From Melastoma dodecandrum (taxonomy: Eukaryota > Streptophyta > Magnoliopsida > Myrtales > Melastomataceae), in contig JARUPY010000414.1 of the NCBI GenBank assembly GCA_029817715.1, forward strand, positions 1 through 64,000: 64,000 bases of DNA, written 5' to 3'. Both the position numbers and the translations under genes were made by a program. The notes under the pieces were generated by a model that was not told the DNA's origin, searched no databases, and was given only the letters and a program-made list of their open reading frames with translations. This document shows positions 9,819 through 18,400 of the stretch, in pieces (the first letter of the stretch is position 1; the number at the start of each line of letters is the position of its first letter).

Positions 9819-9884
9819 GGTTTTATTCCTCGTCCTCGTCGGCTAACTCGACAGCACCGATCGGCGGCGCGGCCGCACACACCA

Positions 9885-10274
9885 TCAGCTCCGTGCGGAC
9901 GCGCGGGCGCGCATGCCGTGCCGCAACGGGACCACATCGCCCTGGGTGGAGGACGCGAAGACGCGGGCGCCCGGGCGGGACAGCATCTCGTCGGCGAGCG
10001 CCCGCTCGAGCATGCGGACCCGCTCGCGGAGCGCGACGACCTCGTTCTCGAGCTCGAGCACCCGCTTGATGCCCTCGAGGGAGACGCCCTCGCCGGACAG
10101 CCGCTGCACCTCCCGCAGCTGCGCGACCTCGCGCAGGGAGTACCGGCGCGACTTGCCCGCCGTCCGTCGGGGCGAGACCAGCCCGAGCCGGTCGTACTGC
10201 CGGAGGGTCTGGGGGTGCATCCCCGCGAGCTCGGCCGCCGCGGCGATGGGGAAGATCGGGTCGTCGGCGTCCAT
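9885..10274 (-). CDS. hspR: heat-shock repressor HspR (MerR family)
   Basis: HspR binds HAIR elements and represses the dnaK and clpB units, with DnaK as co-repressor. The ATG at 10272-10274 opens [20 protein letters not shown], followed by the MerR helix-turn-helix [18 protein letters not shown] and [19 protein letters not shown], then a short coiled coil [17 protein letters not shown]. As read it has 129 residues. The last few residues (RARASARS) may be out of frame, because a neighbouring frame continues with RTELMV, more like the usual end. It is the last gene of the dnaK-grpE-dnaJ-hspR run, separated from dnaJ by an 87-bp gap holding a large hairpin. Confidence 0.92.
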   Translation of the reverse strand: MDADDPIFPIAAAAELAGMHPQTLRQYDRLGLVSPRRTAGKSRRYSLREVAQLREVQRLSGEGVSLEGIKRVLELENEVVALRERVRMLERALADEMLSRPGARVFASSTQGDVVPLRHGMRARASARS

Positions 10275-10290
10275 CAGCGCTCCCCGGAAT

Positions 10291-10357
10291 CGGCGTGCAT
10301 TGTGAAGGTGATCCTGGCGGCTTCGCCTCACAGAGATCACCTTCACAATGCACGCCG
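10291..10357. repeat. intergenic inverted repeat (22-bp perfect arms) between dnaJ and hspR
   Basis: The arms CGGCGTGCATTGTGAAGGTG plus AT (10291-10312) and their exact complement (10336-10357) enclose a 23-base centre that itself holds GGCG/CGCC. It lies between the dnaJ stop (10362) and the hspR start (10274). The stem could attenuate hspR relative to dnaJ or protect the upstream transcript. No T tract follows. It resembles other perfect intergenic palindromes in this window in architecture but not in sequence. Confidence 0.9.
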
Positions 10358-10361
10358 GTGC

Positions 10362-11359
10362 TCATGCTCGGGCCTTGGCCAGGAGGTCGTCGCGCGGGTT
10401 CTCGTCGCCGGAGGCGGCGATCAGCGCCTCGAGCGCCTCCTTCTGCGCGGCCGACAGATGGTTCGGCACCGCGACCCTACGGAACTCGCGCGAGCAGGTC
10501 GCCCGTTGCCGGTCTTCGTCTCGACCCCGGCGACCCTTCAGCCGCAGGACCCGGCCGCTCGAGGTGCCGGCGGGCACCTTCATGCGCACGGTGTCCCCGC
10601 CCAGCGTCGGGACCTCGATGGTGGCCCCGAGCGCCGCCTCCGCGAACGTCACCGGGACGTTCACCCTCAGGTTGAGGCCGTCGCGCTCGAACACGGGGTG
10701 CTTGTCGACCTTGACCGTGAGGACCAGGTCGCCCGCCTCGCCGCCGTCCGGGCTCGGCTCGCCCTTGCCCCGCAGCTTCAGCTTCTGCCCGTCCGTGACC
10801 CCCGGCGGGGATCCGGACCGTGATCGGCTTGCCGTTGCCGCCGGAGAGCGTGACCGTGTCGCCCTTCGTCGCGGTGACGAAGTCGATGCTCGTCGTCGCG
10901 GTGACGTCCCGCCCGGGGGTCGGGCCGCCGTAGCCCCGGAAGCCTCCGGAGGCCTGCCCGAACCCGGGCCCGTTGCTGCCGAACATCCCGGGCGAGGATG
11001 TCCTCGAAGCCACCCCGGCCACCGGACCGCTGGCGGCCCCCCTGACCGAAGAGGCCGCCGAAGACGTCCTCGAACCCGCCGCCCTGCTGGCCGGCGCCGC
11101 CCGCGGTGAAGCGGGCACCCGACCCCATGGCGCGGATCTGGTCGTACTCCGTGCGCTGCTCCTCGTCGGAGAGCACCGAGTACGCCTCCGAGATCTCCTT
11201 GAAGCGCGACTCGGCCGCGGCGTCGCCGGGGTTCGAGTTCGGGGTGGAACTGCCGCAGCGAGCTTTCCGGTAGGCCTTCTTCAGGTCGGCCTGCGAGACG
11301 GACTTGTCCACGCCGAGGACCTGGTAGAAGTCCTTCTCGAACCAGTCCTGACTCGCCAT
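10362..11359 (-). CDS. dnaJ: DnaJ-family co-chaperone without zinc finger, several frameshifts
   Basis: Stimulates DnaK ATPase and delivers substrates. The N-terminal J domain reads MASQDWFEKDFYQVLGVDKS and LKKAYRKA, then NSNPGDAAAESRFKEISEAY. The HPD tripeptide region at about residues 35-38 is garbled by an indel near 11250. A G/F-rich linker follows (FEDVFGGLFGQGG, FGSNGPGFGQASGGFRGYGG). The two C-terminal beta domains read DVTATTSIDFVTATKGDTVT, VNVPVTFAEAALGATIEVPT and VLRLKGRRGR. No CxxCxGxG zinc repeats are present between linker and C-domain, so this is a CbpA-like or short actinobacterial DnaJ of about 332 residues. At least four frame changes are needed between 10490 and 11260. It starts 3 bp after grpE ends. 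Confidence 0.85.
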
Positions 11360-11362
11360 GCC

Positions 11363-11959
11363 TCAGCTCCCGGAGGGGGTGTCGACGACGACCTTCGCGA
11401 CGCGGAGGGTGGTGTCGCCGATGCGGTAGCCGCGCTCGACGACGTCGGACACGGTCGGCTTCTGCACGTCCGGGCTCTCCCGCTGGAAGATCGCGTCGTG
11501 CTGGTGCGGGTCGAAGAGCTCGCCCTGCTCGCCGTACGGCGTGATGCCCAGCTTGGCCACCGCGCCGCGCAGCTTCTGCGCGATCGCGGTGAGCGGGCCG
11601 CCCTCGGCGAGGTCGCCGTGCGCCTCCGCCCGGTCGAGGTCGTCGAGCACGGGCAGGAACGCCCGGGCCGCGTCGCCGGTCGCGCGCTCACGGATCGTGT
11701 CGCGCTCCCGCTCCGTGCGGCGCCGGTAATTCGCGTACTCCGCGGTGATCCGCTTCAGGTCCGCGAGGTGCTCGCCGCCCTCCGCGTCGGCCTCCCCGTC
11801 CGGCAGGTCGCCCGTGCCGTTGAGGAACGCCTCGTCGGCGTCGGTGAGGGAGGTCTCGACGTCCGGGCCCTCCGCCTGGAGGAACTCCTCGGAGGAGTCC
11901 CCCTGGGGGGCGCCCTCGTCGGGCGCCCCCTCCGGGTTCTGGTCCGCAGGCTTCGTCAT
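11363..11959 (-). CDS. grpE: nucleotide exchange factor GrpE
   Basis: Releases ADP from DnaK. The ATG at 11957-11959 overlaps the dnaK stop by three bases. The first 70 residues are acidic and disordered ([20 protein letters not shown]). The long helix and beta domain follow, with [55 protein letters not shown] and [18 protein letters not shown], all GrpE landmarks. Length 198 residues is usual for actinobacteria. Intact. Confidence 0.95.
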   Translation of the reverse strand: MTKPADQNPEGAPDEGAPQGDSSEEFLQAEGPDVETSLTDADEAFLNGTGDLPDGEADAEGGEHLADLKRITAEYANYRRRTERERDTIRERATGDAARAFLPVLDDLDRAEAHGDLAEGGPLTAIAQKLRGAVAKLGITPYGEQGELFDPHQHDAIFQRESPDVQKPTVSDVVERGYRIGDTTLRVAKVVVDTPSGS

Positions 11960-13808
11960 CGCTTCGGCTCGTCCTCGTCCACGACCTCGGCGTCCACGAC
12001 GTCCTCGTCGGACGTGGACGACGCGGTGTCGGCGGCGGGCGCCGCCTCCTCCGCCTGCGAGGCGGCGTAGATGGCCTGGCCGAGCTTCGTCTGGCTCGAG
12101 TTCAGCTTGTCGAACGCGGTCTTCACCGCGTCGTCGTCGTCACCGGCGAGCGCGCTCTTCAGCCCGTCGACGTCGGCCTGCACCTCGTCCTTGACGTCCG
12201 AGGGCAGCTTCTCGTCGTTCTCCTTGATCAGCTTCTCGATCGAGTAGACGAGCTGCTCGCCGGAGTTGCGGACCTCGGCGGCCTCGCGGCGGCGCTTGTC
12301 CTCGGCCGCGTGCTCCTCGGCCTCGCGGACCATGCGCTCGATGTCGTCCTTCGGGAGGCTCGAGCCGCCCGTGATCGTCATCGACTGCTCCTTGCCGGTG
12401 CCCTTGTCCTTCGCGGAGACGTGCACGATGCCGTTCGCGTCGATGTCGAAGGTGACCTCGACCTGCGGGATGCCGCGCGGGGCCGGCGCGATGCCGGTCA
12501 GCTCGAACGTGCCGAGGTTCTTGTTGTCGCGGGTGAACTCGCGCTCGCCCTGGAACACCTGGATCGCGACGGAGGGCTGGTTGTCGTCCGCCGTGGTGAA
12601 GGTCTCGCTGCGCTTGGTCGGGATGGCCGTGTTGCGCTCGATGAGCTTGGTCATGATCCCGCCCTTCGTCTCGATGCCGAGGGACAGCGGGGTGACGTCG
12701 ATCAGGAGGACGTCCTTGCGCTCGCCCTTCAGCACGCCGGCCTGCAGGGCGGCGCCCACGGCGACGACCTCGTCCGGGTTGACGCCCTTGTTCGGGTCCT
12801 TGCCGCCGGTGAGCTTCTTCACGAGCTCGGAGACGGCGGGCATGCGGGTCGAGCCGCCGACGAGCACCACGTGGGCGATGTCGCCAACCTTGACGCCCGC
12901 CTCCTTGATGACGTCCTCGAACGGCTTCTTGGTGCGGTCGAGCAGGTCGCTCGTCATGTTCTCGAACTGGGCGCGGGTCAGCGTCTCGTCGAGGTTCGCC
13001 GGGCCGTTCTCCGTCAGGGAGAGGTACGGGAGGGTGATCGTGGTCGACATGGAGCTGGAGAGCTCCTTCTTCGCATGCTCCGCGGCCCTCCTTGAGGCGC
13101 TGGAGCGCGATCTTGTTCCTTCGAGACGTCGACGCCGGTCGACTCCTTGAAGCGCTTGATCAGGTGGTCGACGACCCGCTGGTCCCAGTCGTCGCCGCCG
13201 AGGCGGTTGTCGCCCGCCGTCGAGCGCACCTGGATGGTCGAGAAGCCCTCGTCCTTGCCCACCTCGAGGAGGGAGACGTCGAACGTCCCGCCGCCGAGGT
13301 CGAAGACGAGGATGAGCTCGTCCTCTTTGCCCTTGTCGAGGCCGTAGGCGAGCGCCGCGGCGGTCGGCTCGTTGATGATGCGGAGCACGTTCAGGCCGGC
13401 GATCTTGCCGGCGTCCTTCGTGGCCTGGCGCTCGGCGTCGTTGAAGTACGCCGGCACCGTGATGACCGCGTCGGTGACCGTGTCGCCGAGGTACTGCTCG
13501 GCGTCGCGCTTCAGCTTGCCGAGGATGCGCGCCGAGATCTCCTGCGGCGTGTACGCCTTGCCGTCGACGGAGGTGGTCCAGGAGGTGCCCACGTGGCGCT
13601 TCACGGACGAGATGGTGCGGTCGACGTTCGTGACGGCCTGACGCTTCGCGGTCTCGCCGACGAGCACGTCACCGTCCTTCGTGAACGCGACGACGGACGG
13701 GGTGGTGCGGAAGCCCTCCGCGTTGGCGATGACGGTGGGGTCGCCACCCTCGAGGACGGCGACCACGGAGTTCGTGGTCCCGAGGTCGATACCGACGGCA
13801 CGAGCCCT
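11956..13808 (-). CDS. dnaK: molecular chaperone DnaK (Hsp70), two one-base insertions and altered start codon
   Basis: ATP-driven Hsp70 of the cytoplasm. The N-terminal ATPase domain reads [40 protein letters not shown] and [18 protein letters not shown]. The substrate domain reads [20 protein letters not shown] and [20 protein letters not shown], with an acidic tail ending DEDEPKR. Removing one T in 13114-13115 and one C in 13084-13086 restores a single frame of about 616 residues. The codon where family members start (before ARAVGIDLG) is AGG at 13806-13808, not ATG. No good alternative start lies nearby, so this is probably another error. Preceded by a HAIR operator at 13925-13951. Confidence 0.95.
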
Positions 13809-13877
13809 GGGTGATTCTACTTGCGTAGTTGGTCTCTGCGTTGTGACCGATCGTGGGCCACGACTTGCGTCGCGGCG

Positions 13878-13951
13878 ACTCAACTCTACGAAGGCGTCTC
13901 CGCCGATGTCCAATCCTCAGGACAAGAGTTGAGTCATTGAGGCTCAACTCT
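13878..13951. promoter_or_regulatory. HAIR operator and half-site upstream of dnaK
   Basis: Arms AGAGTTGAG (13925-13933) and CTCAACTCT (13943-13951) are perfect around nine bases, giving TTGAG-N9-CTCAA, exactly the spacing of the HspR consensus CTTGAGT-N7-ACTCAAG. A further half-site ACTCAACTC lies at 13878-13886. The site is about 120 bp upstream of the dnaK start, so the operon is probably repressed by HspR encoded at its end. Confidence 0.8.
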
Positions 13952-13990
13952 CAGGAAGCGCAGGAATTCCCGCGCCGCGCCCTCCCGGGC

Positions 13991-14884
13991 TCAGCCGCGC
14001 AGGACCGTGAGCACGACGAGCAGCGCGCAGACGCCCGCGGTGATGAGGATCGGCGTCCGGGGCTTCCACCCGCGCGACGGTGCGGTGCGGATCAGCCAGA
14101 GCGAGCCCGCGCCGCCGATCATGCCGCCGACGAGCATCGGGAGCCCGGATCCGCCGAACGACAGCGAGATCAGGAGATTGATGCCCGTCATCACGAGGAT
14201 CTGCACGCGCAGCTGCGGCTGGTCCCACACCTCCACCAGCAGCGCCGCGAACAGGCCGAACAGGGGCGCCGTGAGCCCGAACGAGGGGCTGCCGGACAGC
14301 ATCGTGCCGGCGGTGCCGATCACCGACGCGGTCGCGGCGACGCCGAGGAACAGCCGGGTGCCGAGCATCCGCTCGAGCTGGGGCGCGGTGAGCCACCAGA
14401 AGACGGCCGAGAGCGCGGCGAACAGGATCGCGAGGCTCGCCGAGGCCGGGTAGGCGACCGGCGCGGTCAGGAACCGCCACACCTGCCACCCGGTGCCCGG
14501 GATTCCCGCGAGCCAGGTGAACGGCAGGTTGTTCGTCAGCATCCCGACCAGGAACAGCGCCGCGTACGCGATGAGGACCGCCTGCGACGCGGGCGCCCCC
14601 GACGCGCCGCCCCACCCGGCGAGCATGGACCGGGTCCGGCCGCTCCCGGCCGGCCGGCTGCGCCGCTTCGGCTTCGCCATCGGCGCGACGTTCCCCGCCG
14701 GGCGCCACGCGACACCGCCCGAGGTCTCCCGCACGCAGTCCGGGCAGTGCACCCCGACCGGCGCGAGGATCTGGCACTCCGGGCACACCGTCCGCCCGCA
14801 CCGCTGGCACAGCACCCAGCTCTGCCTGCCGGGATGGCGGTAGCAGACGGAGGGGTCGGTCTCGAGGGCGGTTCCGTCGCTCAT
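13991..14884 (-). CDS. rhomboid-family membrane protein, catalytic Ser and His apparently replaced
   Basis: Rhomboids are intramembrane serine proteases with a GxSG serine and a histidine in a later helix. The 297-residue protein has an N-terminal zinc-finger-like part with CYRHP, CQRCG, CPEC and CPDC, as in other actinobacterial rhomboids. A basic linker and about six membrane segments follow from residue 90 on. Where the family has GxSGxxFG this protein reads GLTAPLFGLFAA, and where it has the HxGG histidine it reads MLVGGMIGGAG. Both catalytic residues therefore look lost, giving a pseudo-rhomboid. The ATG at 14882-14884 is divergent from the MFS gene. The frame is intact, so the change is not a frameshift effect. 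Confidence 0.8.
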   Translation of the reverse strand: MSDGTALETDPSVCYRHPGRQSWVLCQRCGRTVCPECQILAPVGVHCPDCVRETSGGVAWRPAGNVAPMAKPKRRSRPAGSGRTRSMLAGWGGASGAPASQAVLIAYAALFLVGMLTNNLPFTWLAGIPGTGWQVWRFLTAPVAYPASASLAILFAALSAVFWWLTAPQLERMLGTRLFLGVAATASVIGTAGTMLSGSPSFGLTAPLFGLFAALLVEVWDQPQLRVQILVMTGINLLISLSFGGSGLPMLVGGMIGGAGSLWLIRTAPSRGWKPRTPILITAGVCALLVVLTVLRG

Positions 14885-14930
14885 GAGCAGCGATTCTCCC
14901 CGATCCCAGGCGGATGGCGGCGCCCGCGCC

Positions 14931-14973
14931 TCCCCCATTTCGCGGATCCGGAGGTTCCTCGCGAACTGGGGGA
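14931..14973. repeat. imperfect inverted repeat between rhomboid and MFS genes
   Basis: Arms TCCCCCATTTCGCG (14931-14944) and CGCGAACTGGGGGA (14960-14973) match at 13 of 14 positions around 15 bases. It sits in the 123-bp divergent gap and could be an operator or another member of the intergenic palindrome set. Confidence 0.65.
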
Positions 14974-15007
14974 ACCGCCGGACACCCTGCGGGCCTACGC
15001 TGCGCGC

Positions 15008-16339
15008 ATGACCGCGGCTCCGGCGACGCGCCTCCTCGACCGGCGCGTGTTCGCCTGGGCCGCCTGGGACTGGGGCAGCGCCTCGTTCAACGCGGTCATC
15101 ACGACGTTCGTGTTCACCGTGTACCTCACCAGCGACGCGTTCACCGGGCTCACGGCGTCCGACGCCGGCTACAAGGTCGCCAAGGCGGGGCTCTCGAGCG
15201 GACTCGGCGCCGGACTCGCGATCGCCGGGGTGGCCGTCGCGCTCATCGCGCCCGTCGTCGGGAGGCGCTCCGACGCGGTCGGCCGCAGGCGGCGTCCGCT
15301 CGCCGTCGCGAGCGCGGTCGTCGCGGCGTCGATGGTCGGCATGACGTTCGTGCAGCCCTCCCCGTCCTACTTCTGGTTCGGGGTCGCGCTCGTCGCGATC
15401 GGCACGGTCGCGTACGAGGCCGGCGCCGTCAACTACAACGCGATGCTGCTGCCGCTGTCGTCGCCGAAGTCGATCGGGCGGATCAGCGCGTTCGGGTGGG
15501 CCTCCGGCTACGTGGGCGGCATCGTGCTGCTGGTCCTGCTCGTCACGACACTCATCCCGCTCGGGGCGACGGGCGTGCAGCTGTCCGCGCTCGTGTGCGC
15601 GATCTGGTTCGCCGTGTTCGCGATCCCGGTGCTCTTCGCGGTGCCGGACGACCGGAGGATCGCGACGGGCGAGCAGCTCGGGGTCCTGGCGACCTACCGC
15701 CGGCTGATCGCCGACCTCGTGGGGATCTGGCGGCGCGACCGGAACCTGCTCATGTTCCTCATCGCGAGCGCGGTGTTCCGCGACGGTCTCACCGGCGTCT
15801 TCACCTTCGGCGCCGTGATCGCCTCCGCCGTCTTCGGGTTCACGTTCTCGGAGGTGCTCGTGTTCGGCGTCGCCGCGAACCTCGTCGCGGGCGTGAGCAC
15901 GCTGATCTCCGGCCGGTTCGACGACCGCTACGGGCCGAAGCCGGTCATCATGACCTCCCTCGTGGGTCTCGTCGTCTGCGGGTCGATCGCGTTCGCGCTG
16001 CAGCACGAGGGCCGCTGGGTGTTCTGGGTCTTCGGGCTCGCGCTGTGCCTGTTCGTCGGTCCGGCCCAGACGTCGAGCCGCGCCCTGCTCGGCCGGCTGG
16101 TGCCGGCCGAGCGCGCGGGCGAGCTGTTCGGGCGCTACGCGACGACGGGCCGCGCGGCGAGCTTCATCGCCCCCGCGGCGTTCGCCGCGTTCACCGCGGT
16201 CGCGCAGGACCAGGGCTTCGGGATCCTCGGCATCGTGCTCGTCCTGGCCCTCGGACTGGTGCTGATGCTGCCCGTGAAGGGGTCGTTCTCACCAGCCGAG
16301 GGTGCCGGGCGCGCCCTTGAAGGGGCCGACCACCCGTGA
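15008..16339 (+). CDS. MFS transporter (UMF1/Atg22-like)
   Basis: Integral membrane transporter of unknown substrate. It has 443 residues and about 12 predicted membrane helices. The start FAWAAWDWGSASFNAVITTF is typical of the UMF1 family, as is the VNYNAMLLPLSSP segment. The loop RFDDRYGPKPVIM matches the MFS D-R-x-G motif before the second half. The ATG at 15008 is in the divergent gap with the rhomboid. Its last 51 bp overlap the end of the convergent DUF427 gene. No frameshift. Confidence 0.85.
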   Translation: MTAAPATRLLDRRVFAWAAWDWGSASFNAVITTFVFTVYLTSDAFTGLTASDAGYKVAKAGLSSGLGAGLAIAGVAVALIAPVVGRRSDAVGRRRRPLAVASAVVAASMVGMTFVQPSPSYFWFGVALVAIGTVAYEAGAVNYNAMLLPLSSPKSIGRISAFGWASGYVGGIVLLVLLVTTLIPLGATGVQLSALVCAIWFAVFAIPVLFAVPDDRRIATGEQLGVLATYRRLIADLVGIWRRDRNLLMFLIASAVFRDGLTGVFTFGAVIASAVFGFTFSEVLVFGVAANLVAGVSTLISGRFDDRYGPKPVIMTSLVGLVVCGSIAFALQHEGRWVFWVFGLALCLFVGPAQTSSRALLGRLVPAERAGELFGRYATTGRAASFIAPAAFAAFTAVAQDQGFGILGIVLVLALGLVLMLPVKGSFSPAEGAGRALEGADHP

Positions 16340-16789
16340 GGTGATCCAGCCGCCGTAGAAGTCGCCCTCCTGGGGCACGACGACCTCGTCGTCGACGAGG
16401 CAACGACCCATCTTCGACGGGTACACGGCGATCAGGCCCGCCAGCGGCTCAAAACCGGGCCACGGCTCCGGGTACGTCCACGCGGAGCGGACCGCGATCC
16501 GGTCCCCCGCGGCGATGGTCAGGTAGTGCGCCATCCCCTTGAACTCGCACATGCTGAGCCCGCCGGCCTCGTGCACCGGCACGACGAACGCCTCCGGCGG
16601 CAGGTAGTACACCGGCGGATGGCTGGTCTCGAGCACCCGGAGGGACTCGGTCGTCTCGGCCACGAGCGCGCCGCCGAGCTCGATCCGGATCCGCTCCCGC
16701 GACAGCTCGACCGCGGGCGGCCGGGGATAGTCCCAGACCGACTCCTGCCCCGGTCCCGGCTCGGTCCGGTGCATCGCCTTCGCTCGCAC
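16289..16789 (-). CDS. DUF427 domain protein
   Basis: A 166-residue cytoplasmic protein with the DUF427 pattern: RIRIELGGALVAETTESLRV, ETSHPPVYYLPPEAF, CEFKGMAHYL and AWTYPEP, then DDEVVVPQEGDFYGGWIT. The biochemical function of the family is unknown. The first five codons are optional, since an internal ATG at 16774 (MHRTEPGPG) fits the family start better. Its end overlaps the convergent MFS gene by 51 bp. Confidence 0.85.
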   Translation of the reverse strand: MRAKAMHRTEPGPGQESVWDYPRPPAVELSRERIRIELGGALVAETTESLRVLETSHPPVYYLPPEAFVVPVHEAGGLSMCEFKGMAHYLTIAAGDRIAVRSAWTYPEPWPGFEPLAGLIAVYPSKMGRCLVDDEVVVPQEGDFYGGWITSRVVGPFKGAPGTLGW

Positions 16790-16807
16790 GACAGCAGTCT
16801 GACGCTC

Positions 16808-16848
16808 GCAACTCTCGGTTTCGTACGACTCCGCGTCCTACAGACGAA
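16808..16848. repeat. degenerate palindrome, family A (GTAGGACGCGGAGTC core)
   Basis: The plus strand at 16809-16841 (ACTCTCGGTTTCGTACGACTC and onward) aligns with the left half of the perfect palindrome at 54831-54883. The 19-base core, read on the minus strand as GTAGGACGCGGAGTCGTAC, differs from the 54-kb core at one position. The outer arms here are partly decayed. It fills the gap between DUF427 and the end of the carotenoid operon. Confidence 0.7.
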
Positions 16849-16851
16849 GAT

Positions 16852-17715
16852 TCAGGTCGCGAGGGCCGAGGCGACGATCGCCAGCACCGTCACGAGGAAG
16901 CCCGCGCCGTAGTTGATGGCGAGGAATCGCCGCCACCCCCGGTTCGCGCGCTCCGCGGTCGCGTCGGTGATCCGGACGAACGGCAGCACCATCGCGAGGT
17001 ACGGGATCGCGAGCAGCCCCGCGAGGGCCGTCGGCCAGCCGGACAGCGCGGCGAGCACGCCCGCGAGCAGGTACAGGGCGGCGGAGCCGAGCACGGTCGC
17101 GCGGGCGCCCAGCACCGTCGCCACGGAGCCGATGCCCGCCTCCCGGTCCGCCGGGATGCCCTGGGCCGCGCCGAAGGCGTGGCTCGCCATCCCCCAGCAG
17201 AAGAACGCGGCGAGCAGCAGCACCGCCGGCCCGCTCGGCGCGGCCCCGGCGAGCGCGACGCCGTACACGGCCGGGCTCACGAAGTGCGTCGCGGAGGTGA
17301 TCGAGTCGACCACCGGGCGCTCCTTGAACCGGAGGACCGGGGCGCTGTAGGCGATCACCGCGAACACGCTGATCGCGAGCACGAGCCACGAGACCGGGCC
17401 GCCGAGCGCGACGAGCACGACGAGGAACGGGATGTTCGTGACCGCCGCGGCGATCAGCGTGGGCCGATGGAACGCCGGTGCGAGCACCGCGCCCTCCACC
17501 CCGCCCTTGCGGGGGTTGCGGAGGTCGGACTCGTAGTCGAAGACGTCGTTGATGCCGTACATCGCGAGGTTGTACGGGATCAGGAAGTACAGCGTGCCCA
17601 CGACGAGCGCGAACGGGTCGACCGGCCGGGCGACCAGCAGGGTCGCGAGCGCGAACGGGTACGCGGTGTTGATCCACGACAGCGGTCGGGACGCGATGAA
17701 CAGGTGCCGGATCAT
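16852..17715 (-). CDS. crtEb: UbiA-family prenyltransferase, probable lycopene elongase
   Basis: In C50 carotenoid pathways this membrane enzyme adds dimethylallyl units to lycopene to give flavuxanthin-type C50 intermediates. The 287-residue protein carries the UbiA aspartate motif NDVFDYESD and the downstream YSAPVLRFKERPVVDSIT segment, with about nine membrane helices. The ATG at 17713-17715 overlaps the intended stop of crtYf (TGA 17712-17714), so the five crt genes are translationally coupled. Specificity is inferred from the neighbouring crtYe and crtYf. Other UbiA roles are unlikely in this context. Confidence 0.88.
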   Translation of the reverse strand: MIRHLFIASRPLSWINTAYPFALATLLVARPVDPFALVVGTLYFLIPYNLAMYGINDVFDYESDLRNPRKGGVEGAVLAPAFHRPTLIAAAVTNIPFLVVLVALGGPVSWLVLAISVFAVIAYSAPVLRFKERPVVDSITSATHFVSPAVYGVALAGAAPSGPAVLLLAAFFCWGMASHAFGAAQGIPADREAGIGSVATVLGARATVLGSAALYLLAGVLAALSGWPTALAGLLAIPYLAMVLPFVRITDATAERANRGWRRFLAINYGAGFLVTVLAIVASALAT

Positions 17716-18018
17716 CGCGTGCGCCGCCTGCCGAGCAGCACCCAGAGCGCCGGCAGCGCGAGCGCCGCGACGATTCGCGTACGAGAAGTCCTCGATCGGG
17801 GCGACCCCGACCTTCAGCCCGAGGATGAGGGTGCGGTCGTAGGCGACGATGCCGCTGCCGACGATGACGTTGTCGAAGACCGCGGTCAGCGCGAGGAGCA
17901 CGACGAGCCCGGCCAGCGCGGGCAGCAGCACGCGGCGCCCGGCGCGCGCGAGCACGATCAGCGCGGCGGCCGACACGGGCACCGCGACGCCCGCGGCGAG
18001 CAGGAGGTACGTGGTCAC
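17712..18018 (-). CDS. crtYf: C50 carotenoid cyclase subunit, CrtYf-type, one-base insertion
   Basis: With CrtYe it forms the heterodimeric cyclase that closes the rings of C50 carotenoids. The small membrane protein reads VFDNVIVGSGIVAYDRTLIL and GVAPIEDFSYA, the lycopene-cyclase-domain signature, with three membrane segments. An extra T in 17774-17775 shifts the frame after FSYA. Without it the C-terminus is IVAALALPALWVLLGRRRTR, followed by TGA overlapping the UbiA start, for 101 residues. Uncorrected, the frame runs on into the UbiA gene as an apparent fusion, which I consider artificial. Confidence 0.88.
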
Positions 18019-18033
18019 CGCTCCCCCTCCGCA

Positions 18034-18093
18034 CCGTGCTGTTCACGGATCAGGGGATCCGTGACCGGATCCCCTGATCCGTGAACAGCACGG
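18034..18093. repeat. intergenic palindrome, family C, 28-bp perfect arms
   Basis: Arms at 18034-18061 and 18066-18093 are perfect complements around TGAC. They begin CCGTGCTGTTCACGGATCAG on the plus strand. It lies between crtYe and crtYf, and its left half supplies the crtYe stop codon and last codons. The inner part is related to the palindrome at 32267-32337: CACGGATCAGGGGATCCG here, CACGGATAAGGGGATCCG there, with the partner arm changed to match in each case. On the transcript this would be a very stable hairpin inside the crt operon. Confidence 0.95.
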
Positions 18094-18400
18094 GCGAGCA
18101 GGCGCTCGGCGGAGCGCGAACGCCTCCATCGCGCTGAGGCACAGCAGGATCAGGAAGAACAGCTCCTCGAGCGGGATGTCCCTGGCCAGGTCGATGCCGA
18201 CCAGGAGGGTGCTGCGGCCCCTCGAAGAAGATGCCGAGCCCCACCCCGGCGGCGTCCCAGGCGAGGAAGCCGGCGACGCCGAGCACGAGTACGACCGCCG
18301 CGCGGACGGGCGCGGCGCCGAGGAAGAGCCGCAGGCGCAGGTCGAGCACGACGAGGCCGGCGATCGAGACGAGCAGTCCGGCCAGGTACGCGCCGGTCAC
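18043..18400 (-). CDS. crtYe: C50 carotenoid cyclase subunit, CrtYe-type, one-base insertion, tail encoded by palindrome
   Basis: Partner of CrtYf in C50 ring closure. The GTG at 18398-18400 overlaps the crtI stop. Three membrane segments are seen, with VGLGIFFEG and, after removing one C in 18218-18221, GIDLARDIPLEELFFLIL, the cyclase-domain PLEEL motif. The corrected protein is about 118 residues. The last 17 or so codons (after ALRRAPARP: CCSRIRGSGHGSPDP) lie in the intergenic palindrome and the TGA is at 18043-18045, so the repeat seems to have replaced the original C-terminus. Confidence 0.88.

Noticed and set aside
16852..18018. A natural fusion of the carotenoid cyclase subunit with the UbiA enzyme
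   Set aside because: Removing one inserted base restores a normal CrtYf C-terminus with a stop overlapping the UbiA start. The fused linker (NRRGARAAGALG) is the out-of-frame reading of that end.
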